Origin: Planctomycetota bacterium
GTDB taxonomy: Bacteria; Planctomycetota; UBA8742; UBA2392
Direction: 5' to 3'
Length of the DNA: 64,000 nucleotides
Assembly: GCA_016712285.1 (NCBI GenBank)
Contig: JADJRK010000001.1
Coordinates: 2,294,001-2,358,000, forward strand
A program made the position numbers and the translations under genes. Below are positions 43,587 to 52,744 of this stretch, piece by piece. Within the stretch, counting starts at the first letter, position 1; each line of letters begins with the position of its first letter. Below the pieces are notes generated by a model. It saw nothing but the letters and a program-made list of their open reading frames with translations, had not been told where the DNA came from and did no database searches.

Positions 43587-44831
43587 CTATGCCTTGAACA
43601 GGGCCGGCACGCCTGCCGGCGAGAAACCATGGAAGTAAGACTCGGGCGCCTTGAACTGCATGTGACTCTGCAACACTTGCGCGAATACGTCGCGAAAGTC
43701 TGTGTGAACCGGAAGGTCACGTTTCTGGTACAGAGCGCCGTCTTCGAGGCCCTTCCACTCCCCGTGCACTTTTCCGCCCTGGACGCCGCCACCCAGCAGG
43801 AACATGAATCCGCCATGTCCGTGGTCGGTGCCCTCGTTGCCATTTTCGCGGCAGGTGCGTCCGAACTCGGTCATGACCATGACAAGTGTGTTGTCTATGC
43901 GGTCGCCGATGTCCTCGGCAAAGGCAGCCATCGAGTCCGCCAGCGACTTCAGGCGTGTCGCCATGGCCCCCGTAGCGCCGCCCTCATTGACATGGTCGTC
44001 CCAACCCTTGACGTCAATGCAAGCGACCTGAAGGCCGACATTCGCGCGCAGCAGTTGCGCGACATCCTTGAGCTGCGCGCCGGGCGCCGAATCCGGAAAT
44101 GTCGCGCGCTTGCCGATTCCGCGCGCCAGGATGCCCCGATACTCCTTCAACGTTTCAACGGTAGCCTTGCCCTTCTCGCGTACTTCGTCGTCGCGCTTTT
44201 CCATGCCCGGCTCGTCTTCATACAGGTCTTCGAACAATTCCAGCAATTCGCCGTCCTGCGTGACTTTCCGGTCGGGTACAGCCAGCACCGAATAGTCCCC
44301 GCGCAGCGCGCGTGGCAGCAGGCCCTGCATCGCTACTCCGCGCAGCTTGGCGTCTTCCCCCCGCGACGCCTGCAGGTACCGGTTCAGCCAGCCATTGCGG
44401 ATCGTGCGGTCGCCGGGGGCCGCGTACTCCATGAAATCCTGCGCGTCAAAGTGGCTGCGCGTGCTGTGGTGTGAACCGACGCAAACGATCGGCGCCAGCC
44501 GTTTCTTCGCGTACCACGGCTGAAGCGACTTGAGGGCGGGGTGCAGCCCGAACCGGTCATCCAGCTTGAGCAGCGCGTTCTCGCCCTCCGCCGGAATCGC
44601 GATGGTTGGGCGCAACTTGGCGTAGCGCGGGTCGGCGTACGGCACAACGATGTTCAGGGCATCCGCGCCGCCGCGCAGGTACAGAACGACGAGTGCCGGG
44701 CCCGCGGGCTTGGCTTCACCTTCGCCCTTGGCTTCCTGCGCCGACAGGCGCAACAACATGTTCGGCATGGCCATCACACTGGAGCCGATGGCGAGCGCCC
44801 TGAGAAAGCTTCTGCGACTGGAGTTTTTCAC
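43587..44831 (-). CDS. DUF1501 Tat-exported sulfatase-like protein
   Basis: A 414-residue DUF1501 protein with a twin-arginine signal (SRRSFLRALAIG, residues 6-17). It contains YLRGGADALN, GSHHSTRSHFDAQDFME, VMTEFGRT and GTDHGHGG, the metal-binding-like motifs of this family (alkaline phosphatase/sulfatase fold). DUF1501 and DUF1800 genes are nearly always paired and abundant in Planctomycetota and related bacteria; their function is unknown. It lies 9 bp upstream of the NOD-like gene, so the three genes are probably one transcript. Confidence 0.88.
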   Translation of the reverse strand: MKNSSRRSFLRALAIGSSVMAMPNMLLRLSAQEAKGEGEAKPAGPALVVLYLRGGADALNIVVPYADPRYAKLRPTIAIPAEGENALLKLDDRFGLHPALKSLQPWYAKKRLAPIVCVGSHHSTRSHFDAQDFMEYAAPGDRTIRNGWLNRYLQASRGEDAKLRGVAMQGLLPRALRGDYSVLAVPDRKVTQDGELLELFEDLYEDEPGMEKRDDEVREKGKATVETLKEYRGILARGIGKRATFPDSAPGAQLKDVAQLLRANVGLQVACIDVKGWDDHVNEGGATGAMATRLKSLADSMAAFAEDIGDRIDNTLVMVMTEFGRTCRENGNEGTDHGHGGFMFLLGGGVQGGKVHGEWKGLEDGALYQKRDLPVHTDFRDVFAQVLQSHMQFKAPESYFHGFSPAGVPALFKA

Positions 44832-44839
44832 GACGCCTC

Positions 44840-46480
44840 CTATTGCTTCTGGAATTCCGGGGAACCGAGGACGCCGGCAACCAGCAACGGCACGAGGTCA
44901 CGCTTCTGTTCACGCGCATTGTCATCGGAATGCGACTTGATCAGCTTGTCGAGTGCCTTGGACGTCGTATCGCTCAGTGGCGTGCACAGCAGCTTCCGTG
45001 CAAGAATGTCTTTCCACGACGGAACGTCGTCCTCGGGCAGGTCCGCCATCAGGTCGGGAACTCGCACGCCTCCGATGCGACCACGAGCAAGGTCGTGCGC
45101 AAACTTCCAGCGCACGGACATTGCGCCCGGGTCCTGCCAGGCTTCGGCCTGGTCGTAATAGCCCGTGGGATCCGCGCAGCGGTACACAGCCTCGTTCATC
45201 TCCACCAAAGACCGGTGCAGTTGTGAAAGATCCACGAGTTCAGCGCCCGTCGCACGCAAAGCGCTGACGACAAACTCGAATGGCCGTTTGTATTTGGCCT
45301 GGTAGTTGGCCTGGTCAAAGAACTCGGGCGAGTCAAAGATGGCCAACAGCACCGAGGCGATATCCCCCTTCTTGTCCTTGAACACCTTGGCGATTCGCTT
45401 CACCAAAGCGTCCGGCGGGTCGTCACTCACCAGCCATCGGCACAGCTTGAATGCCAGAAAGTTCGCCGTTCCGTCGTGCACTGCCAGCAGTTTCAGCGCT
45501 TGTTCGCCCTCCTGCTGCGGGTCTTCGGCGTTCGCAGCGATCTTCGTGCCCAGCAGCACTTTGTCGCCGGCGCAGTGGAAAAGCGGGACGAAAACAAACT
45601 CCAGCTGCCTCTTCTTGGCCTCTTTGGGGGCAATCGTCCAGCCGGTCAGCAGCTTGGCCAGCTCAATCACATCGTCCTGCGTGTACCCGTTGTCCACACC
45701 CAGGGTGTGAAGCTCCATCAGTTCCCGCGCGTAGTTCTCGTTCAAGCCGCGCTGGCGCACCGCCTCGACACGCTCGGGGTTGTTGCGCAAGCGCCGCTCG
45801 ATCTCTTTGATCTCACTTTCTGTGGCCGGACGGCACGAAAGGTGGTTGTCCAGAAAGAAAAGCATGGCCGGGTGATGGGCGGTGGCAGCAAGCATGTCGG
45901 GGAATGCCCCGAGGCTGTGGCCGCGGATGACCTCGCGTTCCCAATCGACCGACAGCAACGCGACGGGCCCCTTCTCTATGGAGACGGCGAAGTGGTTGCG
46001 AAAGAAGTCCGCTGCCACTTCGTGCACTTGGTTCTCACTAAGCACCGCGTGCAGCAACACTCCGTCCAGCATCTGGCGCGGCGGCTCATTCAGCATCCTT
46101 CGGGCCTCACGGCGCTCTTTCACCGTTGCATCGGGTCCGACGCGAACAGCGTATTTCTCCGCAATCTCGGCAGACGTCAACGACAGTGCAGGACGTAGAG
46201 CGATCGCGTCTATCAGTGCCTTCTTCTCTTCGCGGTCGCCCTTCAACTGCTCGACAAGCCAGGCGCGCATCCCCTTCTTCTTGACTTCGGCGGCAAGGGC
46301 GGGCGTTGCACCCAGCGTAAAGCGGTTCAGAAAGTGATGAATGCGGGCATCTTCGCTAAGCGATGTTTCTTTCCCGGAGCCCGTTTCCTTCTCGGGCGAC
46401 GGCGCCTTCTGGCTGTCAGTGGGAAATGCCGTCCACACGACAGCAAACAGGGCAGCCAGAAGTTGAAGGGTACGTGGCAT
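44840..46480 (-). CDS. DUF1800 exported protein
   Basis: A 546-residue DUF1800 protein with a signal peptide (to about residue 20). Family motifs include HHFLNRFTLGATP near the start, NENYARELMELHTLGV and GWTI in the middle. It is the first gene of the operon DUF1800-DUF1501-nod-queD, with 8-9 bp gaps. The gap 46481-46639 before it is AT-rich, with a TTGAT-ATCG-TCTAA stretch loosely like an FNR half-site. Biochemical role unknown. Confidence 0.88.
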   Translation of the reverse strand: MPRTLQLLAALFAVVWTAFPTDSQKAPSPEKETGSGKETSLSEDARIHHFLNRFTLGATPALAAEVKKKGMRAWLVEQLKGDREEKKALIDAIALRPALSLTSAEIAEKYAVRVGPDATVKERREARRMLNEPPRQMLDGVLLHAVLSENQVHEVAADFFRNHFAVSIEKGPVALLSVDWEREVIRGHSLGAFPDMLAATAHHPAMLFFLDNHLSCRPATESEIKEIERRLRNNPERVEAVRQRGLNENYARELMELHTLGVDNGYTQDDVIELAKLLTGWTIAPKEAKKRQLEFVFVPLFHCAGDKVLLGTKIAANAEDPQQEGEQALKLLAVHDGTANFLAFKLCRWLVSDDPPDALVKRIAKVFKDKKGDIASVLLAIFDSPEFFDQANYQAKYKRPFEFVVSALRATGAELVDLSQLHRSLVEMNEAVYRCADPTGYYDQAEAWQDPGAMSVRWKFAHDLARGRIGGVRVPDLMADLPEDDVPSWKDILARKLLCTPLSDTTSKALDKLIKSHSDDNAREQKRDLVPLLVAGVLGSPEFQKQ

Positions 46481-46607
46481 GTGCTTAGCCTCCGGTTTGC
46501 GACTACAGAATATTCGATAACCTACTCTTGATATCGTCTAACACCGGGGCTGTGTCGGGGTAGCGCACATTGCCTTTTTGCCGCGCGACGGCCGATTGTT
46601 TTTATTT

Positions 46608-46621
46608 GGATACGCTTGTCC
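46608..46621 (+). promoter_or_regulatory. Recurrent motif upstream of a methyltransferase gene
   Basis: GGATA-CGCT-TGTCC, 18 bp before GTG 46640. It is a weaker match (four of five bases in the second half), in an AT-rich gap shared with the divergent DUF1800 operon. Confidence 0.3.
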
Positions 46622-46639
46622 TTTTATTAGAGTGCACCG

Positions 46640-47314
46640 GTGAGCCAGCCCGCCGACGCCAGCAGCCACATCGCATTCCTGGACCGCTACTACGGCCGCC
46701 AGCGGCGCGCATATGACTTGACCCGGCGCCTGTTCCTGCTTGGCCGCGAGCGCATGCTGCGCAATCTTGCCATCCAACCCGGCGAGCGCGTGCTGGAGCT
46801 TGGGTGCGGCACCGCCCGGAACCTGCTTTGGCTGGCGAAACGCGAGGCGGCGGCCACCTACCATGGCGTCGACGCGTCGCGCGAGATGTTAACAACCGCC
46901 GCTGACCGCGTGCGCTCGTCCAACGTCGATGTGATCCTGTCGCAGCACCGCGCCGAGTCCCTGACCAGCCCCGGCATGCTTGGCGTCTCGCAGGGCTTTG
47001 ACGCTGTGTTCTTCTCGTACTCGCTGTCCATGATGCCCGACTGGAGGGGCGCGCTTGCAGCCGCGATGTCGTGCCTTCGACCCTCCGGGCGCCTGGCGAT
47101 CGTCGACTTCTGGGATATGGCCGGCTGGCCCAAATGGATCGCTGAATGGACCCGGCGACGCCTGCACGCGCACCATGTGCACTTCGACGCCGGCGTACAT
47201 GACTGGCTGCGAGAGTTGCAAGGTCCCACTCGCCAGCTACACATTGCGCCCGTGGCGCGCCGCTGGGCGTATCTGGCAACGTTGCAGCCGGCGACGCCGC
47301 CACGCAGCGAGTGA
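46640..47314 (+). CDS. Class I SAM-dependent methyltransferase, BtaB/UbiE-like
   Basis: A 224-residue methyltransferase with SAM motif I in LELGCGTARNL, an acidic end of strand 2 (HGVDAS) and FFSYSLSMM. The N-terminal RYYGRQRRAYDLTRRLFLLGRERM resembles BtaB, which trimethylates diacylglyceryl homoserine in betaine lipids; quinone methylases are an alternative. A motif-carrying promoter lies just upstream. GTG 46640 is the only suitable start, with no strong Shine-Dalgarno. Confidence 0.75.
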   Translation: MSQPADASSHIAFLDRYYGRQRRAYDLTRRLFLLGRERMLRNLAIQPGERVLELGCGTARNLLWLAKREAAATYHGVDASREMLTTAADRVRSSNVDVILSQHRAESLTSPGMLGVSQGFDAVFFSYSLSMMPDWRGALAAAMSCLRPSGRLAIVDFWDMAGWPKWIAEWTRRRLHAHHVHFDAGVHDWLRELQGPTRQLHIAPVARRWAYLATLQPATPPRSE

Positions 47315-47347
47315 GTCAACCATTGCCGGGTGGCGTCCACCTTGCGT

Positions 47348-48397
47348 CTACAACGAAGCGTACGATCGTGCGACACGCTGCTTCGGGGGCCGCAGCGACC
47401 ACGGCCTCGCGCTGCGCGGCAGCAGCAACAGCGCGGCAAACAGCAGCACAACTCCTGCTCGCAGCGGCCAGATTGACCAGGCCGGAAGCACCGAACTCAG
47501 ATCGACCAGCGCTGCACCCGGGTCGCCCAGTCCGACCATGACCGGTGCCTTGAACCAGTAGTAGGCGCCGACCGCAGCGGCAGCAAACAGCGCCGTCAGC
47601 CACGTTTGCGCGCGGGGGTACGCGTTGAGAACCACCAGGAACAGCACCAGCGATATGGCCAAGCCGCCCATGGGCCAGGCATAGGCCTCTGGTAGATGAT
47701 AGATGCCCTCTGCCGGCTCCCACGTCGGCACCTGGTACCAGCCGACGATGAACCCGGGAAACCCGCCAACCAGCAGCAGGGCCGCCCAACGCCCAGGTCC
47801 CCGGCGGGTGGCATCCTGCGGAATCATGGCGTCCTTGGAATCCCGGCACGGCGCCACGCACTTCGAGCAGGTGTTGCAGCGCGCGTTTCGTACCGTGACG
47901 AGCGGCTTGGCGCCGTAGAGCATTTCAACCGGGTACACAGGGCACAGCCCGCTGCACCAGGCGCTGCGCGTGTCGAAGATGAACCCCAGCCCGCCGGCCA
48001 GAAACGCAACCGCCAGCAGTACCGCACCGGTGATGACGCCGCTGCGGTCAAGCACCACGTGGCGCAGCGGAACGATCACCAGCAGCAGCAGCACCGCGAT
48101 CGCCAGCAGAATGCCCTGCCAGCGCTCGCTGATCGGGACACGGCGCGATAGCTTTGCGTGATACGGCAGCAGAGATGCGGTACCCATCGGGCACACGTTT
48201 CGCCAAAGACCCGGCGCAAGCACCAGCAGCGCAGGCGCCACCGGTATCAGCACGTTCCACAGCAGATGCAGGCCCAACTCGGGACGCAGGAACAGCGCCG
48301 CCAGGATGATCACGCCCACTCCAAAGAACGCACCCTGCATCACGCGCCAGAACAACCGTCGCGGCGTTGTCAGGAACACTTCAGTTTCCGGTTTCAT
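47348..48397 (-). CDS. NapH/NosR/CcoG-like membrane Fe-S protein
   Basis: A 349-residue protein with about nine helices. Cys motifs typical of polyferredoxin membrane proteins are visible: RNVCPMG, SGLCPVYP, and one full [4Fe-4S] motif CNTCSKCVAPCRD. It should move electrons across or along the membrane, as NosR and NapH do. ATG 48397 follows GGAGG and overlaps the upstream radical SAM gene by 17 bp. No nosZ is in the window, so a Nap or other partner is possible. Confidence 0.78.
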   Translation of the reverse strand: MKPETEVFLTTPRRLFWRVMQGAFFGVGVIILAALFLRPELGLHLLWNVLIPVAPALLVLAPGLWRNVCPMGTASLLPYHAKLSRRVPISERWQGILLAIAVLLLLVIVPLRHVVLDRSGVITGAVLLAVAFLAGGLGFIFDTRSAWCSGLCPVYPVEMLYGAKPLVTVRNARCNTCSKCVAPCRDSKDAMIPQDATRRGPGRWAALLLVGGFPGFIVGWYQVPTWEPAEGIYHLPEAYAWPMGGLAISLVLFLVVLNAYPRAQTWLTALFAAAAVGAYYWFKAPVMVGLGDPGAALVDLSSVLPAWSIWPLRAGVVLLFAALLLLPRSARPWSLRPPKQRVARSYASL

Positions 48398-49748
48398 GCA
48401 ACACCTCCGGTTGTCCCATCCACTCCCATAGTGGCCCCCGCGCGCCGTGCTGGCGGCGCCTGCGCCAGTAACGCACCCAGCGCTCGCCCTCAAGGCCGGG
48501 GAAGTACCAGTTCGCGTGCCGTCGCTTCAGCGTACGCGCGAACGGCTCAAGTTCGTCGCGCACGGCGTCGCTGATGTAGAACACCGGCTCAAGGCCGAGG
48601 TCGGCTTCGGCGATCAGCCCCTCGTGTTCTGCCCGGCGCGCCAGTGCAGTTCCGGGATACAGGCGCACCCCCAGCATCCCGAACACTGCGGTTGCGCCGG
48701 TGGACTCGATGACGCGCACGGTTTCATGCATCGACTCGCGCGTCTCATCCGGACCGCCAAGGATCAAACTGTGCGCGAAGCGGATACCCGCATCGCGACA
48801 CCACGCCGACGCCAGCAGAATCTCCGTCACGCCGAACGACTTGCCCAGGGCCTTGAGCGTGTCGGGCGAAGCGGCATCGGTGCCGAACTCGATGCTGCTG
48901 CAGCCGGCCCGGGCCATCAGCGCCAGAAGCTCGGGCGTCAGCCCGCGCGGCGAGACGTAGGCCGTCCAGTGAACGTCGGCGCCACGCCGCAACAACTCTT
49001 CGCAGAATGCATGGGCGTGGGCCGCCGGCTGGTTGAACGTGTTGTCGACGATGAAGAAGTGCCTTGCCCCGTGGTCGCGCTCTGCACGCAGCATCTCGTC
49101 AACGACCGGGCCGACGTCCCGCAGCCGCGAGTCACGACCCTCGAGCAACGGGTAAGTGCAGTACGTACACTGGAACGCGCAGCCGCGGCGGGTCTGGACG
49201 TTCAGCGCGCCGCCGCGCCGATAGTACTGGGCAATGTCCAGTAGATGCAGCGCTGGCCGCAGGCCCGGGATCGTCCCTTTGCCCTGAATCACGCGACCGC
49301 GCAGCGAAGCCACGCCGCGGCGCCGGAACTCGCCCAGCAAGCCGATGAATGCACTTTCTCCTTCCCCGGCCACGCCGCAGTCGGCACCGAGCTCACGCAG
49401 AAACAGTTCGGGCATCAGCGTGAACGCCGAGCCGCCGAGTACAACAAGGGCCGACGGCGCGGCTTCGCGCACCGCGGCAACGACGCGCCGGTAATCGTCA
49501 AGGTACGAGTGTGCACGAGGCCACGCCACGTCATCAATGTTGCGCAGGCTGATACCGACGACGTCGGGGTCACAACACTCCACTTCGCGCCGCAGCAGGG
49601 GCGTTGACTGTTCGCCAAGAAAGCAGGCGTCGAACAGTCGAACGTGATGACCCGCGTGCTCGGCGGCAGCGGCAACCCACGCGGCGCCGAGCGGCACCAC
49701 AGGGTCCGGCTTGTGTTCCTGGTTTGCGGCGACGATAAGTACGCGCAC
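48381..49748 (-). CDS. B12-binding radical SAM protein
   Basis: A 455-residue protein with an N-terminal cobalamin-binding fold (DVVGISLRNID, VVLGGSAFTL) and a radical SAM core with CAFQCTYC, then SIEFGTDAAS. It resembles the radical SAM/B12 group often annotated for lipid modification. GTG 49748 is the start, and the palindromic GGATA-N4-TATCC site lies 40 bp upstream. It is the third such gene under the same motif in this window. Substrate unknown. Confidence 0.85.
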   Translation of the reverse strand: MRVLIVAANQEHKPDPVVPLGAAWVAAAAEHAGHHVRLFDACFLGEQSTPLLRREVECCDPDVVGISLRNIDDVAWPRAHSYLDDYRRVVAAVREAAPSALVVLGGSAFTLMPELFLRELGADCGVAGEGESAFIGLLGEFRRRGVASLRGRVIQGKGTIPGLRPALHLLDIAQYYRRGGALNVQTRRGCAFQCTYCTYPLLEGRDSRLRDVGPVVDEMLRAERDHGARHFFIVDNTFNQPAAHAHAFCEELLRRGADVHWTAYVSPRGLTPELLALMARAGCSSIEFGTDAASPDTLKALGKSFGVTEILLASAWCRDAGIRFAHSLILGGPDETRESMHETVRVIESTGATAVFGMLGVRLYPGTALARRAEHEGLIAEADLGLEPVFYISDAVRDELEPFARTLKRRHANWYFPGLEGERWVRYWRRRRQHGARGPLWEWMGQPEVLHETGN

Positions 49749-49787
49749 GGCGGACCCCCGGGCAGGAGACTGTTACTCTGGATTATA

Positions 49788-49801
49788 GGATATTCTTATC
49801 C
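49788..49801. promoter_or_regulatory. Palindromic motif in a divergent promoter
   Basis: GGATA-TTCT-TATCC, the same core as the nnrS operator. On the minus strand it is followed directly by TATAAT (49787-49782), a good -10 for the radical SAM gene, so a bound protein could overlap the promoter. It also overlaps the 5' end of the plus-strand lipoprotein gene. Confidence 0.6.
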
Positions 49802-49804
49802 GCA

Positions 49805-50416
49805 TTGCTGCTGTTTTTGCCGGTGTCCGGCGCGGGTTGCGTATCCCGCGAGGCTCCACGCTCGGACCCGGCCGCCAAGCAGTTCGACGCGGGATGGCAG
49901 CGGGCCGAAACGCTGGATGCGTGCATTCGGCGCCTGGATAGCGCGATCGCCCCGGGCCTCGCCATGGGCCAGGATCGCCCCTCTTCCGTGCTTCTGTCTG
50001 CCGCGTTCTGGCCCGACGAAGCCGCAAGGTTCACAGATCTGCCCGGCCCGACCAGCAAGGCAAGCCTCTGGGAACGGCGTCTGCCTGAGCTGTTGTCGAT
50101 CAGTATGGCCGTGATTGACGGCCACGCATCGCACCCACTGCTGAAGCCGGAGGCGTGCCGTTGGCTGGTGTACTCCGGGCTGCGCGAGGATTGGGCGCCG
50201 GTCGGCGAGGGCGCGGCACTTGGTACAGGCAACATTTCGGGGGCAGCCGAGATGCGAGTGGTGTTTCGCATTGCCGTGGCGCCGCGCGCGCTGCAGGGCA
50301 CGCGCCACGGCGAGGCGCTGGAAGTGACGGCTTGGGGACTGGGTCTGGAAGTCCACGCCGCACAGATGCTGGACGCCCGAGGCCGCATTCTGCGGCACTG
50401 GTTCCACAAGAGTTAA
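49805..50416 (+). CDS. Hypothetical lipoprotein (start uncertain)
   Basis: About 204 residues with a lipobox VSGAGC. TTG 49805 gives a signal lacking a positive residue. An in-frame CTG at 49778, nine bases after AGGAG (49764-49768), would add a YRIFLSA-type n-region and a better signal, so the true start may be there. The mature protein is a short alpha/beta domain with no recognised motif, and ends in GRILRHWFHKS. Function unknown. Confidence 0.55.
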   Translation: MLLFLPVSGAGCVSREAPRSDPAAKQFDAGWQRAETLDACIRRLDSAIAPGLAMGQDRPSSVLLSAAFWPDEAARFTDLPGPTSKASLWERRLPELLSISMAVIDGHASHPLLKPEACRWLVYSGLREDWAPVGEGAALGTGNISGAAEMRVVFRIAVAPRALQGTRHGEALEVTAWGLGLEVHAAQMLDARGRILRHWFHKS

Positions 50417-50422
50417 AACTGA

Positions 50423-50448
50423 CCGGCCCGGGCACACGCCCGGGCCGG
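50423..50448. terminator. Hairpin between convergent genes
   Basis: Arms of 11 bp (50423-50433 and 50438-50448) with loop ACAC and no U-run. It lies between the lipoprotein gene (+) and the cytochrome c gene (-) and probably acts as a hairpin terminator for one or both. Confidence 0.6.
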
Positions 50449-50480
50449 GGTCTCCCCTCCGGCAGTGGGGAGACGGACGG

Positions 50481-50933
50481 TCACTTCTTGAGGGTGCGCA
50501 CGTAGGCCACAACGTGCCAGCGCTGCTCCTCGTTAAATGTGCCCTTGAACGGCGTCATCCCGGAGTTGAACGGCGCAAACCCGCCGCCCTCGCTGATTCT
50601 CCAGAACAGGTAGTCGTCGCCGACCGCATCGTGCAGCTTGGGATTGGACAGGTCGCCAGCCGGCGGGTTCAGCGCCTTGCCCAGCGGCCCGTCGCCCGCA
50701 CCGGTCGGACCGTGGCAGGTGGCACAGTTGGCGTCGAACAGCTTCTTGCCCTCTTCGGCAGAGGCTGTGGCCGGCTTTTCCTTGCCCTTGTATTCGGCAA
50801 TGACCTCGGGCCGGGTAATCGTGTCGTCGGCCTTCTTGCCCCGGTTGCTGGGGGCAGCGTTATCTCCGCCACACCCGACTGCCAGCAGCGCTGTGACTGC
50901 CAGCAGCAACGCACTTAGAATGGTGATTTTCAT
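50481..50933 (-). CDS. Monoheme cytochrome c, periplasmic lipoprotein
   Basis: A 150-residue cytochrome with a signal ending LAVGC (probable lipidation) and one CATCH heme motif in a class I fold; the axial Met is likely in SGMTPFK. It is 9 bp downstream of nirS and is probably the electron donor to NirS, like NirM/NirC or cytochrome c551. Confidence 0.82.
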   Translation of the reverse strand: MKITILSALLLAVTALLAVGCGGDNAAPSNRGKKADDTITRPEVIAEYKGKEKPATASAEEGKKLFDANCATCHGPTGAGDGPLGKALNPPAGDLSNPKLHDAVGDDYLFWRISEGGGFAPFNSGMTPFKGTFNEEQRWHVVAYVRTLKK

Positions 50934-50942
50934 GGCTCTCTC

Positions 50943-52661
50943 CTAGTAAATGTCGTTCATGGTGTTGAAGACGTTGAACTTGCCCGTGGGCGTGACCATC
51001 CAGTCTCCGGTGATGATCTTTTTGATTTCCAAGGTCTTGTCGTCATAGACAATGATCGCGCCCTTCTGGTCCTTGCGGCCCCAGGCGGCCACCCACACTT
51101 CGGTACCCTGCTTGTTGTACTCCATGTGCACCGCCTTGTGCCCGCGGAACTCTTCAGGCAGCAGCAGTGTCTTCTTTACCTCAAGCGTGTCGGCGTCGAT
51201 CACGTAGATGCTGTCCGCGAGTTCCTTGTCGGGGTTCAGCGCGCGGTCGCAGTACACGTGTCGGCTGTTGGGATGGGTCTTGATGAAAAGGTTGCCGCCG
51301 CCGATGCCCGGCAGTTCCACCAGCTTGACTACCTTCCAGGCGTTGCTTGCGTGGCCCTCAGGGTCGGTGCCGATGAACGAGATGTGGTTGCTGCCGATGT
51401 GACCGGTCGCCCACAGCGGCCCGTGTTGCGCGTGATTGACGTTTGCGCCGCGGCCCGGGTGCGGTACCTGGCCCTTGGTCTCGACGTTGGCGACAAGCTT
51501 CTGGGTCTTGGTATCGATCACCGAGATCTTGTGACGCGCGTTGGCAGCCATCAACAAGTAGCGCCGGCTGCTGTCCCATCCGCCGTCATGCAGGTAGCGC
51601 TCGGCGGCGATCATCCTTATGCCCAGCGGCCCGTTGCCATCACCAAGCTGCGAGTAGTCTACGGACCAAACCTGGCCGGTTTCCTTGATGTTGACCATCC
51701 AAGTGGGGCTGTGGTGGTCGGCGACAATGGCTGCCACGCGGGCCTCGCGGACGAACTCACCGTTGTCGATCTCATAGCTTGAGGTCGAGACGACGCGGAT
51801 GGGCTCAAGCGTGTCACCCTTCATGATCACCAGCATCGGGGGCCAGTAGCCGCCGACGATCACGTACTTGTCGAGGTAGCCTTCAAACTTTGTCGTCTCG
51901 ACCGACCGCGCTTCATTAAGCGCCTTGACCTCGGCGACGATGTCGGGCTTGTCCATCCACAAGTCGATCATGCCGACTTTGCCGTCGCGGCCGATGCTGT
52001 AGAAGTAGCGGCCCGAAGCCGAGCTGCGCAGGATATGGACGGCAAAGCCAGAGTTGACGATGTTGACCAACTCGTAGGTGTCGCCGTCGATGATCGCGAC
52101 TTTGCCCACGTCACGCAGCACCACGCCAAAGTAGTTCTGCCAGTTGCGACCGGCAGGCGGTGCCGTCGGGCGCTTGTCTACGGGCACGTACAGCTTGTAC
52201 GACTCTTTGATTTCCTTGAGGCTGCGCTCGGGTGGCGGTGGTGGGTCGTTCTGGACGTACCTGGCCATCAGCTTGACTTCGTCAGGCGACAGGATGCCCG
52301 ACTTGCCCCACTCGGGCATGCCCGCTGGTGAGCCGTTGGTGATCATGGCTTCAAGGTAGGCGGTACCCTTCTTGCGAGTGCTTTCAGGCTCGATGTTCGG
52401 GCCCGTGGCACCCTTGCGCAGCACGCCATGACAGCCGGCGCAGCGGTTGAAGAAGATGTTCTTGCCCTTCTCCATTTCTTCATGACTGAGCTTGATGCCG
52501 TCATGCTTGTGGTCGTCATCGTCGTCGTCGTGCTTGTCCGAGTTACCCCCGGACGCGACTGCGTTGCCTCCGCTGTTGGCAGCCGGTGCACATCCAACGG
52601 CAAGGGTCGTGGCGGCTGCCATCCCGATTGCCAGTACGATCAGGTATTTGCGCAGGTTCAT
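50943..52661 (-). CDS. nirS: Cytochrome cd1 nitrite reductase NirS
   Basis: A 572-residue enzyme reducing nitrite to NO. The N-terminal cytochrome c domain has CAGCH (Cys74-His78); the d1 propeller includes GGYWPPMLVIMKGDTLEP, ARVAAIVADHHSP and the C-terminal TGKFNVFNTMND. The signal ends LAVGC, so the mature enzyme may be a lipoprotein, unlike most soluble NirS. A His/Asp-rich linker (residues 43-54) sits before the heme domain and may bind metal. It makes the NO that the NOD-like and eNOR-like proteins would use. The recurrent motif lies 85 bp upstream. Confidence 0.93.
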   Translation of the reverse strand: MNLRKYLIVLAIGMAAATTLAVGCAPAANSGGNAVASGGNSDKHDDDDDDHKHDGIKLSHEEMEKGKNIFFNRCAGCHGVLRKGATGPNIEPESTRKKGTAYLEAMITNGSPAGMPEWGKSGILSPDEVKLMARYVQNDPPPPPERSLKEIKESYKLYVPVDKRPTAPPAGRNWQNYFGVVLRDVGKVAIIDGDTYELVNIVNSGFAVHILRSSASGRYFYSIGRDGKVGMIDLWMDKPDIVAEVKALNEARSVETTKFEGYLDKYVIVGGYWPPMLVIMKGDTLEPIRVVSTSSYEIDNGEFVREARVAAIVADHHSPTWMVNIKETGQVWSVDYSQLGDGNGPLGIRMIAAERYLHDGGWDSSRRYLLMAANARHKISVIDTKTQKLVANVETKGQVPHPGRGANVNHAQHGPLWATGHIGSNHISFIGTDPEGHASNAWKVVKLVELPGIGGGNLFIKTHPNSRHVYCDRALNPDKELADSIYVIDADTLEVKKTLLLPEEFRGHKAVHMEYNKQGTEVWVAAWGRKDQKGAIIVYDDKTLEIKKIITGDWMVTPTGKFNVFNTMNDIY

Positions 52662-52744
52662 GATGCTCTCCCGGTCTCCAAGTCAGTGCGGCGAAGGCCG
52701 CTGCTTTGCTCCACACTACGTACGCTACAGATATTCAGACCTTA

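Noticed and set aside
42678..44474. Long plus-strand frame opposite nod and DUF1501
   Set aside because: It is an antisense shadow of two well-supported minus-strand genes in GC-rich DNA; no Shine-Dalgarno, no domain.
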